DNA of 34,869 bases from Thermomicrobiales bacterium (GCA_023957115.1 JAMLHN010000040.1:1-34869), one strand, 5' to 3'; counted from the first letter of the stretch, positions 23,731 through 32,422 are shown. Notes: generated from the letters alone by a model not told the origin. Made by a program: numbers and translations.

Positions 23731-25458
23731 ATGCAGAGTAGAACGACGTTCGACTATCGCAAGACCGAGGCGGTCTCGAATCGAGGCATGGCGGCCGCGA
23801 TGCATCCGCTGGCCGCCGAAGCCGGCGCCGAGATACTCGAGCGGGGCGGAAATGCGATCGATGCCGCGGTGGCGGTGGGATTCGCCATTGGGGTGGTGGA
23901 GCCGTACAACAGCGGGTTGGGCGGGATCGCCGTGTTGGTCTATCACGATGCTGAATCCGGCCAGTCCATTGCCATCGACGGGACGGCGCCCCTTCCGCGC
24001 AAGATCCATCCAGGAGTGTTCGAGCTTCTCGACGACGATGAGCGCACAGGTGTCTATCAATGGCGCGCAGTCAAAGACGACGCCAACAATACCGGCCATC
24101 TCTCGGTGGCGATACCCGGCATGCCGGCATGCCTGTGCGAAGCGCATGCGCGGTTCGGAAGGCTGCCGCTCGGGGAGGTAATGGCGCCGGCCATTCGCCT
24201 GGCGGCGGACGGGTTCGACATCGATTGGAGCGTCGCGTACACCATCGCGATCCATTCCGCCCGGCTCAAGCGCTTCCCAGGAACACGGGAGACGCTCTTC
24301 AACTCGAGCGGAGACCCATACGTGCCGAGCTCGTTCATGAACGCGGCCGATCGGGTGGTACAGCCGTGGCTGGCCGAGACCCTACGACGGATTGCCGCCA
24401 ATGGTAAGGACGGGTTCTATCGGGGTGAAACCGCGCGGCTCATTGCGGACGACATGCGGGCCAATGGCGGTTTGCTGGACGAAGAGGACCTTGCGGCGTA
24501 CGACGCGCGTGTTTTCGAGCAGCCGTTGCAGGGGACCTACGGCGAATATCAGCTCATCGCTTCACCGGAAACGAACGGTGCTCCGACCACGTTCGAGATG
24601 CTCAATATCGTGGAAGGCTACCGTCCGTTCGAATACGGTCACAACTCCGTCGAGGCATTGCATCTGATCATCGAAGCGCAACGCCGGGCCTTCGTCGATC
24701 GGTTCGAGTATCTTGGGGATCCGGACTTTGCTCCCTCGCCAACAGCAGGGGTCGTCTCCAAGGAATTTGCCGCCGACCGGCGGCAGACGATCGATATCCA
24801 CCGGGCAACACCCGACGTTTTACCCGGTGATCCGTGGAAGTATCAGCAGAAGCCCGAGCAACCGCATCTCACCAAGAGCGGGGTTGCCGGGGGAGAAGGC
24901 AACACAACCCATTTCACCGTCGTGGACGACAAACGCAACATGGTTTCGTGTGTCTCGACGCTTGGCTACTACTTTGGCTCAGGCATCGTGACGCCCGGTG
25001 CGGGGATGGTGCTGAATAACGGAGTCATGTGGTTCGATCCTGAAGAGGGCTCGATGGTCTCCGTCGGCCCGGGCAAGCGCATCATGACTGCGGGAACCCC
25101 AGTCATCGCCCTGCGCAGAGGAAAGCCGTTCCTGACCGTGGGAGCCCCCGGCGGACGTCGCGTCATCTCGGGAATCTTTCAGGTGCTGCTCAATACGCTG
25201 GAATACGGCATGGGGCCAGCCGAAGCGATCGGAGCGCCGCGGGTGCATTCCGAGGGTAAAAAAGTGGAGGTGGATTCGAGACTGCCCGAGCGGGTCATTC
25301 AGGGGCTGGCGGACCGTGGTCACGATCTCATCGTGCGGGAAGAGACGCCGGCGCAGTCGAGCTTCTCGCGTCCAAATGGCATTCTGGTCGACCCGGACAC
25401 CGGTGTCCTGCGGGGTGGCGTCACGCCATTCGGCCCGGCAACGGCAGTGGGGATCTGA
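23731..25458 (+). CDS. Gamma-glutamyltransferase-family Ntn hydrolase
   Basis: A 575-residue proenzyme of the GGT family, which self-cleaves to expose a threonine nucleophile and hydrolyses or transfers acyl groups from amides such as gamma-glutamyl peptides. The nucleophile is Thr392 in GNTTHFTVVDD. GSGIVTPGAGMVLNN and GAPGGRRVISGIF are the later active-site and oxyanion segments, and SGLGGIAVLVY matches the early GGG loop with fewer glycines. The DGRE segment that carries the gamma-glutamyl-binding Arg in E. coli and B. subtilis GGT reads DGTAPLP (83-89) here, so this may be a different acylase. No signal peptide is seen, so it acts inside the cell. GAGGGA precedes ATG 23731. It sits between the peptide-binding protein and the permeases. 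Confidence 0.9.
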   Translation: MQSRTTFDYRKTEAVSNRGMAAAMHPLAAEAGAEILERGGNAIDAAVAVGFAIGVVEPYNSGLGGIAVLVYHDAESGQSIAIDGTAPLPRKIHPGVFELLDDDERTGVYQWRAVKDDANNTGHLSVAIPGMPACLCEAHARFGRLPLGEVMAPAIRLAADGFDIDWSVAYTIAIHSARLKRFPGTRETLFNSSGDPYVPSSFMNAADRVVQPWLAETLRRIAANGKDGFYRGETARLIADDMRANGGLLDEEDLAAYDARVFEQPLQGTYGEYQLIASPETNGAPTTFEMLNIVEGYRPFEYGHNSVEALHLIIEAQRRAFVDRFEYLGDPDFAPSPTAGVVSKEFAADRRQTIDIHRATPDVLPGDPWKYQQKPEQPHLTKSGVAGGEGNTTHFTVVDDKRNMVSCVSTLGYYFGSGIVTPGAGMVLNNGVMWFDPEEGSMVSVGPGKRIMTAGTPVIALRRGKPFLTVGAPGGRRVISGIFQVLLNTLEYGMGPAEAIGAPRVHSEGKKVEVDSRLPERVIQGLADRGHDLIVREETPAQSSFSRPNGILVDPDTGVLRGGVTPFGPATAVGI

Positions 25459-25488
25459 GCGGTCCCGGAGACCGGGTAGGGGTGGGTG

Positions 25489-26436
25489 ATGAGCAGATAC
25501 ATCGTACGCCGATTTGTCCTGCTCATTCCCACCCTCTTCGGGGTGACCTTTCTGGTGTTCGCATTGATGCGCTTCCTGCCTGGCGATGTGGTCAACAGTC
25601 TTCTGGGTACCGAGGCCACATTTTCGGAGGAACAACGCGCGACCTTGCGAAGACTGCTTGGACTGGATCAGCCGATCTACGTTCAGTATTTGGATTGGTT
25701 GCGCTCGCTCGCCCGACTCGATCTTGGCGTTTCGTTCCGCTCGTCGGAACCAGTGCTCCAGATGGTGATCGATCGCGCCAGTGTCACCATCGAGCTCGCA
25801 TTGCTCTCGGTGATCGTTTCGACCGTGATTGCGGTGCCCCTTGGTGTCATCACGGCAACGCATCGCGGCAACAAGGCAGATGTGCTTGCCCATTTCGTCG
25901 GGCTGGTGGGGCTTTCGATTCCCAGCTTCTGGCTGGCGATCCTGCTTCTGTTGGTCACGACGCTGTATATACCGTGGTCCCCAAAGCTGATTTGGATCAA
26001 CCCACTGGACGATCCGGTGCAGAACCTGAAACAGATGGTTTTGCCAGTGATCGCCCTAAGTCTGTCGCTGGTGGCGGTTGTCATGCGCATGACCCGATCC
26101 TCGATGTTGGAAACACTGGGGCAGGACTATGTGCGCACGGCACGAGCCAAGGGACTGCGCGAGCGATTGGTTGTGCTCCGGCACGCGTTGCGCAACGCGC
26201 TTATTCCGGTCGTGACCGTCATTGGACTTCAGATCGGCAATCTGCTTGGCGGTGCGGTTGTCATCGAGCAAATCTTCGGGCTGCCGGGAATTGGCTCGAT
26301 GATCCTGACCGCCATCAATCAACGTGACTACCCGGTCGTCCAGGGAGGAGTGCTTTTCGTTGCCATCGCGTTCTTACTCATCAACCTGTGCGTGGATTTG
26401 CTCTATGTCTATATCGATCCGCGCATTCGGTATTGA
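25489..26436 (+). CDS. Peptide ABC transporter permease, DppB type
   Basis: A 315-residue membrane permease. The N-terminus MSRYIVRRFVLLIPTLFGVT is the hallmark first helix of DppB/OppB, followed by the periplasmic domain with LRRLLGLDQPIYVQYLDWL and five further helices. The ATPase-docking loop is DYVRTARAKGLRERLVVLRHALRNALIPVVT. The start may be ATG 25489 or the GTG just before it; AGGGG lies six bases before the ATG. With DppC it forms the peptide channel. It starts 30 bases after the GGT-family gene, so both are one transcript. Confidence 0.94.
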   Translation: MSRYIVRRFVLLIPTLFGVTFLVFALMRFLPGDVVNSLLGTEATFSEEQRATLRRLLGLDQPIYVQYLDWLRSLARLDLGVSFRSSEPVLQMVIDRASVTIELALLSVIVSTVIAVPLGVITATHRGNKADVLAHFVGLVGLSIPSFWLAILLLLVTTLYIPWSPKLIWINPLDDPVQNLKQMVLPVIALSLSLVAVVMRMTRSSMLETLGQDYVRTARAKGLRERLVVLRHALRNALIPVVTVIGLQIGNLLGGAVVIEQIFGLPGIGSMILTAINQRDYPVVQGGVLFVAIAFLLINLCVDLLYVYIDPRIRY

Positions 26437-26454
26437 TCGAGTGGAGCGTGCGCG

Positions 26455-27369
26455 ATGAGTCAGGCATCCCCGGTCACAACCATGGCCGCCACGCTTGGAG
26501 ACGCAGCGGTTGTTTCGCCCAGCAGGCCGCCGCGTCCGGGAGCCGGTGCGTTCATGAAGGTCGTGCGGGAGCCGATTGGCCTGATCGGATTGGTCATCAT
26601 CGTCACACTCATCGTCGTGGCGATACTAGCTCCGGTCATCGCGCCGTATCCACCGGACGACCAACCGGGCAGACGTCTGGAGTCGCCGAACTCGACCTAC
26701 TGGCTCGGTACCGACGACCTTGGACGAGACATCTTCAGCCGCCTGCTGTACGGGGCGCGCGTCTCGTTGCAGGTGGGCATCATCGCGGTCGGGATTGCAC
26801 TGGTCATCGGGGGAATCCTGGGGCTGCTTTCTGGATACTATGTAGGTATTGTCGACGCGCTGGTTCAACGATTGGTCGATATTCTGCTGGCGTTCCCAAC
26901 GCTCATTCTGGTGATCGCGCTCACGACGGTCATGGGCGCCAGCACCGCGACCGCTATGATCGCGATCGGAATTGCCTATTCACCGGCCATAGCACGGGTG
27001 GTGCGCGGGGCGACGTTGCAGGTCCGACAGGAGCAATACGTCGAGGCCGGCAAGACCATTGGCGTAGGGCCGAGCCGGATGATTCTCCGGCACATCGTCC
27101 CGAACATCGCTCCGCCGGTGATCGTGCAAAGTACGCTCTTGCTCTCCACCGCGATTCTCGCCGAAGCGGCGCTTTCCTTTCTGGGACTGGGAACGCAGCC
27201 TCCGGCGGCATCGTGGGGAGCAATGCTCGGCGCCGGAAGGAAGTACATGGAGACCGCCCCCTGGGTCGCGATCTTTCCCGGATTGGCGATCTCGATAACG
27301 GTGCTTGGATTCAACTTGCTCGGTGATGCGATGCGAGACGCGCTCGATCCCCGGCTCAGGCAACGATAA
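26455..27369 (+). CDS. Peptide ABC transporter permease, DppC type
   Basis: A 304-residue partner permease. After about 40 hydrophilic residues comes the first helix (LIGLVIIVTLIVVAILAPVIAPY), the conserved WLGTDDLGRDIFSRLLYGARVSL block, and the docking loop QYVEAGKTIGVGPSRMILRHIVPN. The C-terminus GFNLLGDAMRDALDPRLR is typical. No DppD or DppF ATPase follows; the next gene is a MaoC-type hydratase 35 bases on. The transporter must use an ATPase encoded elsewhere. Confidence 0.94.
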   Translation: MSQASPVTTMAATLGDAAVVSPSRPPRPGAGAFMKVVREPIGLIGLVIIVTLIVVAILAPVIAPYPPDDQPGRRLESPNSTYWLGTDDLGRDIFSRLLYGARVSLQVGIIAVGIALVIGGILGLLSGYYVGIVDALVQRLVDILLAFPTLILVIALTTVMGASTATAMIAIGIAYSPAIARVVRGATLQVRQEQYVEAGKTIGVGPSRMILRHIVPNIAPPVIVQSTLLLSTAILAEAALSFLGLGTQPPAASWGAMLGAGRKYMETAPWVAIFPGLAISITVLGFNLLGDAMRDALDPRLRQR

Positions 27370-27404
27370 GCTAAATCGAAATACCCCAGAGTCTGGAGAC
27401 GACT

Positions 27405-27893
27405 GTGCGTGAATTTGGACGAGTTTACGAAGAGTTCGAGCCGGGGCAGCGGTTCATGCACGAGCCGGGGCGGACGATAACCGAATCGGACAATCAGCTC
27501 TTTTCGCTGCTGACGATGAATCATCATCCGTTGCATATCGACGCGCACTACGCGGCACAGACGCAGCATGGGCAGCGGGTGGTGGTTGGGACGTTGGTGT
27601 TCAGCGTGGTGGTGGGGATGAGTGTGCCCGATGTTTCCGGGCGCGCGATCGTGAATCTCGAATAGGAGTCGGTCAAGCACACGGCTCCGGTCTTTATCGG
27701 CGACACGCTTTATGCCGAGACGGATGTGCTGGAGAAACGGGAATCGGGGAGCAAACCGGATCGCGGCATCGTGCGCGTGGAAACGCGTGGACGGAACCAG
27801 CATGGCGAAATCGTGCTGGAGTTTCGCCGTCGCGTGCTGGTGCCCAAGCGGGAGTTCGCGCTGCTCCTCGTGCCGGGCGGTGAACCTCGCTGA
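27405..27893 (+). pseudogene. MaoC-like (R)-hydratase gene interrupted by an in-frame amber codon
   Basis: The frame opens at GTG 27405 (GGAG six bases before) and codes for a MaoC/hotdog hydratase: 86 residues to TAG at 27663-27665. It then continues in the same frame for 75 residues to TGA 27891-27893. The second half is clearly the family's C-terminal part (ESVKHTAPVFIGDTLYAET, then an HGEIVLEFRRRVLVP strand). The stop stands where relatives have an aromatic residue (NLGYE/NLGWE-like), so TAT, TAC or TGG probably became TAG. The active-site block reads NHHPLHIDAHYA, where the usual DxNPLH catalytic Asp is Asn. The frame end still overlaps the CoA-transferase start (TGATG). It may be a fresh pseudogene, a suppressed stop or a sequence error. 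Acyl-CoA hydration, with its neighbour, is the expected role. Confidence 0.82.
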
Positions 27894-29077
27894 TGTTGCC
27901 GCTCTCGGACGTTCGGATTCTGGCTATTTCGCAATTCGGCGCCGGCCCCTATGCGATGACGCAGCTCGCGGATCTCGGCGCCGAGATCGTCAAGATCGAG
28001 TATCCGGCCACCGGCGGAGACGTGGGTCGATACGTTCCGCCCGGCGCGAGCGATGGAGACAGCCTCTATTTTCAATCGCTCAACCGGAACACGCGAAGTC
28101 TGACCCTCGACCTTCGCGATCCCCGGGGACAGGCGATCTTTCATGAGCTGGTTCGCACATCGGATGCGGTGTTCAACAATCTACGCGGCGACCAGCCGGC
28201 CGCACTGGGATTGACCTACGCCGATCTTGCGCCATTCAACCCGGCCATCGTGTGTGTGTCGCTTTCGGGATTCGGCTCGACGGGTCCGCGCGCGCTCGAG
28301 CCGGGATATGACTATCTCATTCAGGCCTATGCGGGATTCATGAGTCTCACTGGAGAGCCAGACGGGCCACCTGCGCGGGGAGGAGTCTCGTTCGTCGATT
28401 TCTCGGCGGGTCTGGCGGCTGGGCTGGCGCTTGTGTCCGGGGTGATGCAGGCGCGTGCCACCGGTATCGGGACGGATGTCGACGTCTCATTGCTCGATAC
28501 CGCGGTGAGCATGCTCAACTATCTGGCTGCCTGGACCTTGAACAGTGACTTCCGCCCTGAGCGGCTGGCCGATTCTTCGCATCCCACCCTCTATCCCTCC
28601 CAAGTCTTCGAGACCAGTGACGGTCATCTGGTCATCATGTGCGCCAAGGAGAAATTCTGGATCGCGCTCGTCGAGCGCATGGACCTGCCTGAACTGCGGG
28701 ACGAGCGATTTCGGTCGTTTGGCGACCGGCTCGAAAATCGGGAGACGTTGATTCCGCTCTTGAAGGCCGAGTTCCGCAAACATCCCACGGACTGGTGGCT
28801 CGATCGCTTGCGCGGCGTCGTGCCGTGCGCTCCGGTCAACACGGTGGAGGCTGCCCTAGCCGATGTGCAGGTGGAGGCTCGCGAACTGCTGGTCGAGGTC
28901 GAGCATCCGTCCCTTGGCACCTTGCGGCAAACCGCATCGGCCGTGCGATTCCCGGGGAAACAGCGCGATCATCGCCCCGGATCCGCGCTCGGGGCTGACA
29001 CTGAGGAGATCTTGCGGGAGCGCGCGCACCTCGACGACGAGACGATCGCAGAATTGCGGCGCGACGGCGTCGTTTAG
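27893..29077 (+). CDS. CaiB/BaiF (class III) CoA-transferase
   Basis: A 394-residue CoA-transferase that moves CoA between carboxylic acids. The N-terminus has the nucleotide-type domain with QLADLGAEIVKIEYP, then SLNRNTRSLTLDLRDPRG and the conserved SGFGSTGP. Asp169 in FVDFSAG is the expected catalytic Asp that forms the acyl anhydride. The C-terminal part carries CAPVNTVEAALADVQV, typical of the swapped domain. The start overlaps the MaoC frame by one base (TGATG), which implies coupling. The MaoC plus CaiB pair is usual in pathways for mesaconate, itaconate, citramalate or related branched acids, including the Chloroflexus 3-hydroxypropionate cycle. Which acid is used here is not clear. 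Confidence 0.94.
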   Translation: MLPLSDVRILAISQFGAGPYAMTQLADLGAEIVKIEYPATGGDVGRYVPPGASDGDSLYFQSLNRNTRSLTLDLRDPRGQAIFHELVRTSDAVFNNLRGDQPAALGLTYADLAPFNPAIVCVSLSGFGSTGPRALEPGYDYLIQAYAGFMSLTGEPDGPPARGGVSFVDFSAGLAAGLALVSGVMQARATGIGTDVDVSLLDTAVSMLNYLAAWTLNSDFRPERLADSSHPTLYPSQVFETSDGHLVIMCAKEKFWIALVERMDLPELRDERFRSFGDRLENRETLIPLLKAEFRKHPTDWWLDRLRGVVPCAPVNTVEAALADVQVEARELLVEVEHPSLGTLRQTASAVRFPGKQRDHRPGSALGADTEEILRERAHLDDETIAELRRDGVV

Positions 29078-29240
29078 ATCGAATGTCAACAGTTGCGCGC
29101 CTTGCGGCGCTTGCCTGGGGCTTCGGACGTTCGGCATCGACCGATCCGCTCGACCCGACATCTTCATGCCAGGCAATCCAGCAACGACGAACGTGGCATG
29201 CTCTCAGTGCCTCCGGAATGGAGGCCGGAAATCGCTGCGA

Positions 29241-30908
29241 ATGAAAGGCCACCCATCCTCCATGCGTCCCATCGTCGATGTCGCCGCCGATATCGGGCTC
29301 GATCCGTCCGATCTCGAGTTTTATGGCCACCACAAAGCCAAGCTCCCCCTGGCTCTGCGCGATCGGGGCGGAACGAAGCGCGGTCGTTACGTCGTTGTCA
29401 CGTCGATCACCCCGACGCCCTTCGGCGAGGGGAAGACGACGGCGGCCATTGGATTGGCCCAGGGGTGCTGGCGAATCGGCGTGAAGTCGATGGTGGCCTT
29501 ACGGCAGTCGTCGATGGGCCCCACGTTCGGGATCAAGGGCGGTGGCGCCGGTGGCGGCAGGTCGACGCTCGAGCCGATGGTCGATATGAACCTGCATTTC
29601 ACTGGCGATGCCCATGCCGTCACCTCGGCGCACAATGCCTGCGCGGCGCTGCTCGACAATCATCTGCACCAGGGGAACGCGCTCGGGATCGAAACGGTGA
29701 CCTGGCCGCGCGTGATCGATATGAACGATCGCGCGCTCCGGCAGATCGAGATCGGACAGGGCGCCAAGAACGGCCCGGAACGCGAAACCGGCTATCAGAT
29801 CACGGCGGCCAGCGAGATCATGTCGATCCTGGCGCTGGCGACCGACTATGTCGATCTTCGGACGCGGCTTGGCCGGATCGTTGTTGGCTGGACCGCCGAA
29901 GGGAACCCGGTGACCGCCGAGGACATCGATGCCGCCGGGGCGATGGCGGTGTTGATGAAGGACGCGCTCAGCCCGAATCTGGTCCAGACCCAGGAGGGGG
30001 GACCGGCATTGGTCCATGCCGGACCGTTTGGCAATGTCGCGCTCGGTTGCTCGTCGATCATCGCCGACCAAATTGGATTGAGTCTGGCGGATGTGGTGAT
30101 CACCGAGGCCGGTTTCGGCAGCGATCTCGGGTTCGAGAAATTCTGTGATGTCAAATGCACGATGAGCGGACTCTGGCCCGATCTGGCGATGGTGGTCGTC
30201 ACGATCCGCGCGCTCAAGGCCCAAAGTGGACGGTATGAGATCAAGGCTGGTCGCCCGCTGGATGTGACGATCGGCGAGGAAAACCTGACCGCCCTCGATG
30301 AAGGGCTCCACAATCTGGCCGACCATCTCGCCAATGTCGCCCGCTTCGGTATTCCGGCGGTGGTGGCCATCAATCGATATCCAACTGACACTGAGGCCGA
30401 GATCCAGGCGGTGATGCAATCGGCGCTGGCCAATGGCGCCGCTGGGGCCGCGGTGGCCGATGTCTACGGTCAGGGTGGCGCCGATAGCGAGGAGCTGGCA
30501 CGGCTGGTGATGTCCGTCTCCACCGCCGACCCGCATCCCGTGCGGCTCTACGAGGACGACGACTCACTCCCCGAGAAGATCAGCAAGGTCGCCTCGGCCA
30601 TGTACGGTGTGGAAGATGTCGAGCTGTCCCAGAAGACACTCGATGCGCTGGCGCGGTATAGCAACGCCGGGTATGACCACCTGCCAATCTGCGTGGCCAA
30701 GTCCCAGTATTCGTTTTCCGGCAATGCAGGAGAGCGAGGGAAGGCCGGGGCTGGAAAACTTGTCGTGCGCGATCTGCTGCTCTATGCGGGTGCGGGATAC
30801 ATCGTCCCTGTCTGCGGCGCCATCAACCTGATGCCTGGTCTTGGCAAAACTCCCGGCTCGAACGCATTCGAGCTGTTGCCGGACGGCGCCATCGTGGGGG
30901 TTGTCTAG
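29241..30908 (+). CDS. fhs: Formate-tetrahydrofolate ligase
   Basis: A 555-residue enzyme that makes 10-formyl-THF from formate, THF and ATP, feeding one-carbon metabolism. The P-loop TPTPFGEGKTT lies at 57-67. The family-specific segments GPTFGIKGGGAGGG, NLHFTGDAHAVTSAHN, TEAGFGSDLGFEKFCD and the C-terminal PVCGAINLMPGLGKTPG are all present. The length agrees with bacterial homologues. ATG 29241 is chosen because it gives a normal N-terminus with GGAA ten bases upstream; ATG 29262 is possible, and the frame extends back to 28863 only as a shadow. It lies 163 bp after the CoA-transferase, so it may have its own promoter. No folD or purU neighbour is seen. Confidence 0.96.
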   Translation: MKGHPSSMRPIVDVAADIGLDPSDLEFYGHHKAKLPLALRDRGGTKRGRYVVVTSITPTPFGEGKTTAAIGLAQGCWRIGVKSMVALRQSSMGPTFGIKGGGAGGGRSTLEPMVDMNLHFTGDAHAVTSAHNACAALLDNHLHQGNALGIETVTWPRVIDMNDRALRQIEIGQGAKNGPERETGYQITAASEIMSILALATDYVDLRTRLGRIVVGWTAEGNPVTAEDIDAAGAMAVLMKDALSPNLVQTQEGGPALVHAGPFGNVALGCSSIIADQIGLSLADVVITEAGFGSDLGFEKFCDVKCTMSGLWPDLAMVVVTIRALKAQSGRYEIKAGRPLDVTIGEENLTALDEGLHNLADHLANVARFGIPAVVAINRYPTDTEAEIQAVMQSALANGAAGAAVADVYGQGGADSEELARLVMSVSTADPHPVRLYEDDDSLPEKISKVASAMYGVEDVELSQKTLDALARYSNAGYDHLPICVAKSQYSFSGNAGERGKAGAGKLVVRDLLLYAGAGYIVPVCGAINLMPGLGKTPGSNAFELLPDGAIVGVV

Positions 30909-31013
30909 CGACAGCCGGGCGGGACCAGGGGCCGGACGCGCAGGCGGTATGGAGCACGCCGCCGGCGCCGGCAATGGCGCTGCATCCTGGATGGCCGAAC
31001 GCGACCCAATCCG

Positions 31014-31041
31014 GACTCCCAGATCCCAACTCCCGCTCGCC
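31014..31041. repeat. Degenerate heptad tract, four units
   Basis: GACTCCC, AGATCCC, AACTCCC and GCTCGCC follow each other in seven-base register in the space between the formate-THF ligase and the Yip1-like gene. The first three share TCCC at the same phase. Confidence 0.75.
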
Positions 31042-31148
31042 AAAAGTCGTATGCCACACAAATGAGCAGATCGTCTGGCATTATTGCGCGAACGTACGAG
31101 TAATTGGGTGTACGTCTAGTCGACCGGGATTATGTGGAGGAAATCGAA

Positions 31149-31793
31149 GTGGACGATCAATCGCTCGTGCCGCAGCCATCGTCATCGTATCAACCGCCAG
31201 CGAAGTCATTCTCAGAGCGGATCATGGGCGCGCTCCGGCTCGACCGGCCGACCTTCGACGAGGTACGGCGTGACCCGAGCGCGATGACCCAGGCGGCCAT
31301 TGTCATTGCATTGGCCGGTCTGGCATCGGGCGCCGGCGCCTTTTTCGGCAGCAACGAGCAATCGTTCACGATCGACGACCGCACCTATACCCTTTCCGGT
31401 GGAATTGTGACCGGCGTCGTCGCCGGGCTCGCGAATGTTGTCATTTCGTTGATTGTTTGGGTGTTCCTTTCGATCGTCTACCGGTTCGTTGCGATCAGGA
31501 TGCTTGGTTCGTCAGAGGAGAACATCCAGTGGCAGGAGGTGGGCCGCCCGATTGCGTTTGCCTCGGCTCCCGGTCTCCTTTCGTTTCTGACGCCGATTCC
31601 GATTCTTGGTCCACTGGCTTCGTTCATCGGTGGGATCTGGGCGTTTGCCGCGCAGATCGTGGCGTTGAGCGAAACGTTCCGCATCTCCAAATGGCGCGCA
31701 TTTGGGGTGGTCGTCGGCTCCGTGATTGTGTTGACGGTCGTCTTCGGAGTGCTGGCCTGCGTATGCGTTTTGGTGGCGCTGGCGATCTTCTAG
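31149..31793 (+). CDS. Yip1-family membrane protein, copy 1
   Basis: A 214-residue integral membrane protein. About 45 hydrophilic residues, ending in ERIMGALRLDRPTFDEVRRDP, are followed by four or five hydrophobic helices from residue 46 to the C-terminus. The layout fits the bacterial Yip1/YIPF-like group, whose function is unknown. GTG 31149 is chosen because GGAGG lies eight bases upstream; the frame opens at TTG 31104. It is followed after 13 bases by a related gene, with which it shares the GALRL...EVxRxPxA block. No catalytic motif is visible. A role in membrane or envelope organisation is only a guess. Confidence 0.8.
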   Translation: MDDQSLVPQPSSSYQPPAKSFSERIMGALRLDRPTFDEVRRDPSAMTQAAIVIALAGLASGAGAFFGSNEQSFTIDDRTYTLSGGIVTGVVAGLANVVISLIVWVFLSIVYRFVAIRMLGSSEENIQWQEVGRPIAFASAPGLLSFLTPIPILGPLASFIGGIWAFAAQIVALSETFRISKWRAFGVVVGSVIVLTVVFGVLACVCVLVALAIF

Positions 31794-31806
31794 CCCAGTT
31801 GGGACC

Positions 31807-32403
31807 ATGCCTCGCATGAGCACGAGCTGGGAGTCGTTCGGACGGCGATTCGTTGGCGCGCTGCGATTGAATCGCGACCTATTTCGCGAAGTGTCGCGTG
31901 CGCCAACGGCCCTTTCCCAGGCGATCGCCGTCATACTGCTCGCATCGCTGGCCAGTGCGCTGGTCTTTCTGATCCGGGGGGAAGCGCGCGGCCTGAGCGT
32001 GGTGGTCGTCTGGGAGCGCTATCCCATCACCCGGGAGAGCAACGTAGCGGCTGCCGTGGCGGGTGGCATCCTCGACGCCTGCTGGGGACTCATCATTTGG
32101 GCGATTCAAGCGGCGATCATCTGGCTGATCTGGAACCGGTTTGGCAGCCATCCAATGCCGTCGGTTGCAATCGCGACGCCGCTCGGATTCGCGAATGCCC
32201 CGCTGGTGGTCTCCAGCGCGCTGGAGGTGATTCCAATCGCCGGCGGTCTGATGGCTGCCATTGGGTTGATCTGGGTGATTGCGGCGTCGTTGGTTGCCAT
32301 TCGGGCCGTGCTGGACGTCGGTTGGAGACGCGCGGTCGTGCTGTTCGTCATTTCGACCGGATTGCTCGTCCCACTCTCGATACTGCTCGATCGATGGACG
32401 TAG
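31807..32403 (+). CDS. Yip1-family membrane protein, copy 2
   Basis: A 198-residue paralogue of the preceding gene with a shorter N-terminal tail. FVGALRLNRDLFREVSRAPTAL leads into the first helix AIAVILLASLASALVFL, and three or four more helices follow (about 80-105, 118-140, 145-165, 172-190). ATG 31807 is 13 bases after its neighbour's stop; ATG 31816 is an alternative start. The tandem arrangement suggests that the two proteins form a heteromeric complex. The function is unknown. The gene ends 19 bases before the convergent YciI-like gene. Confidence 0.78.
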   Translation: MPRMSTSWESFGRRFVGALRLNRDLFREVSRAPTALSQAIAVILLASLASALVFLIRGEARGLSVVVVWERYPITRESNVAAAVAGGILDACWGLIIWAIQAAIIWLIWNRFGSHPMPSVAIATPLGFANAPLVVSSALEVIPIAGGLMAAIGLIWVIAASLVAIRAVLDVGWRRAVVLFVISTGLLVPLSILLDRWT

Positions 32404-32422
32404 GACGGGCGCCTGGAAACGG

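Noticed and set aside
28863..29240. N-terminal extension of formate-THF ligase into the CoA-transferase gene
   Set aside because: The protein from 29241 has the full normal length, and the extension overlaps a gene in another frame.
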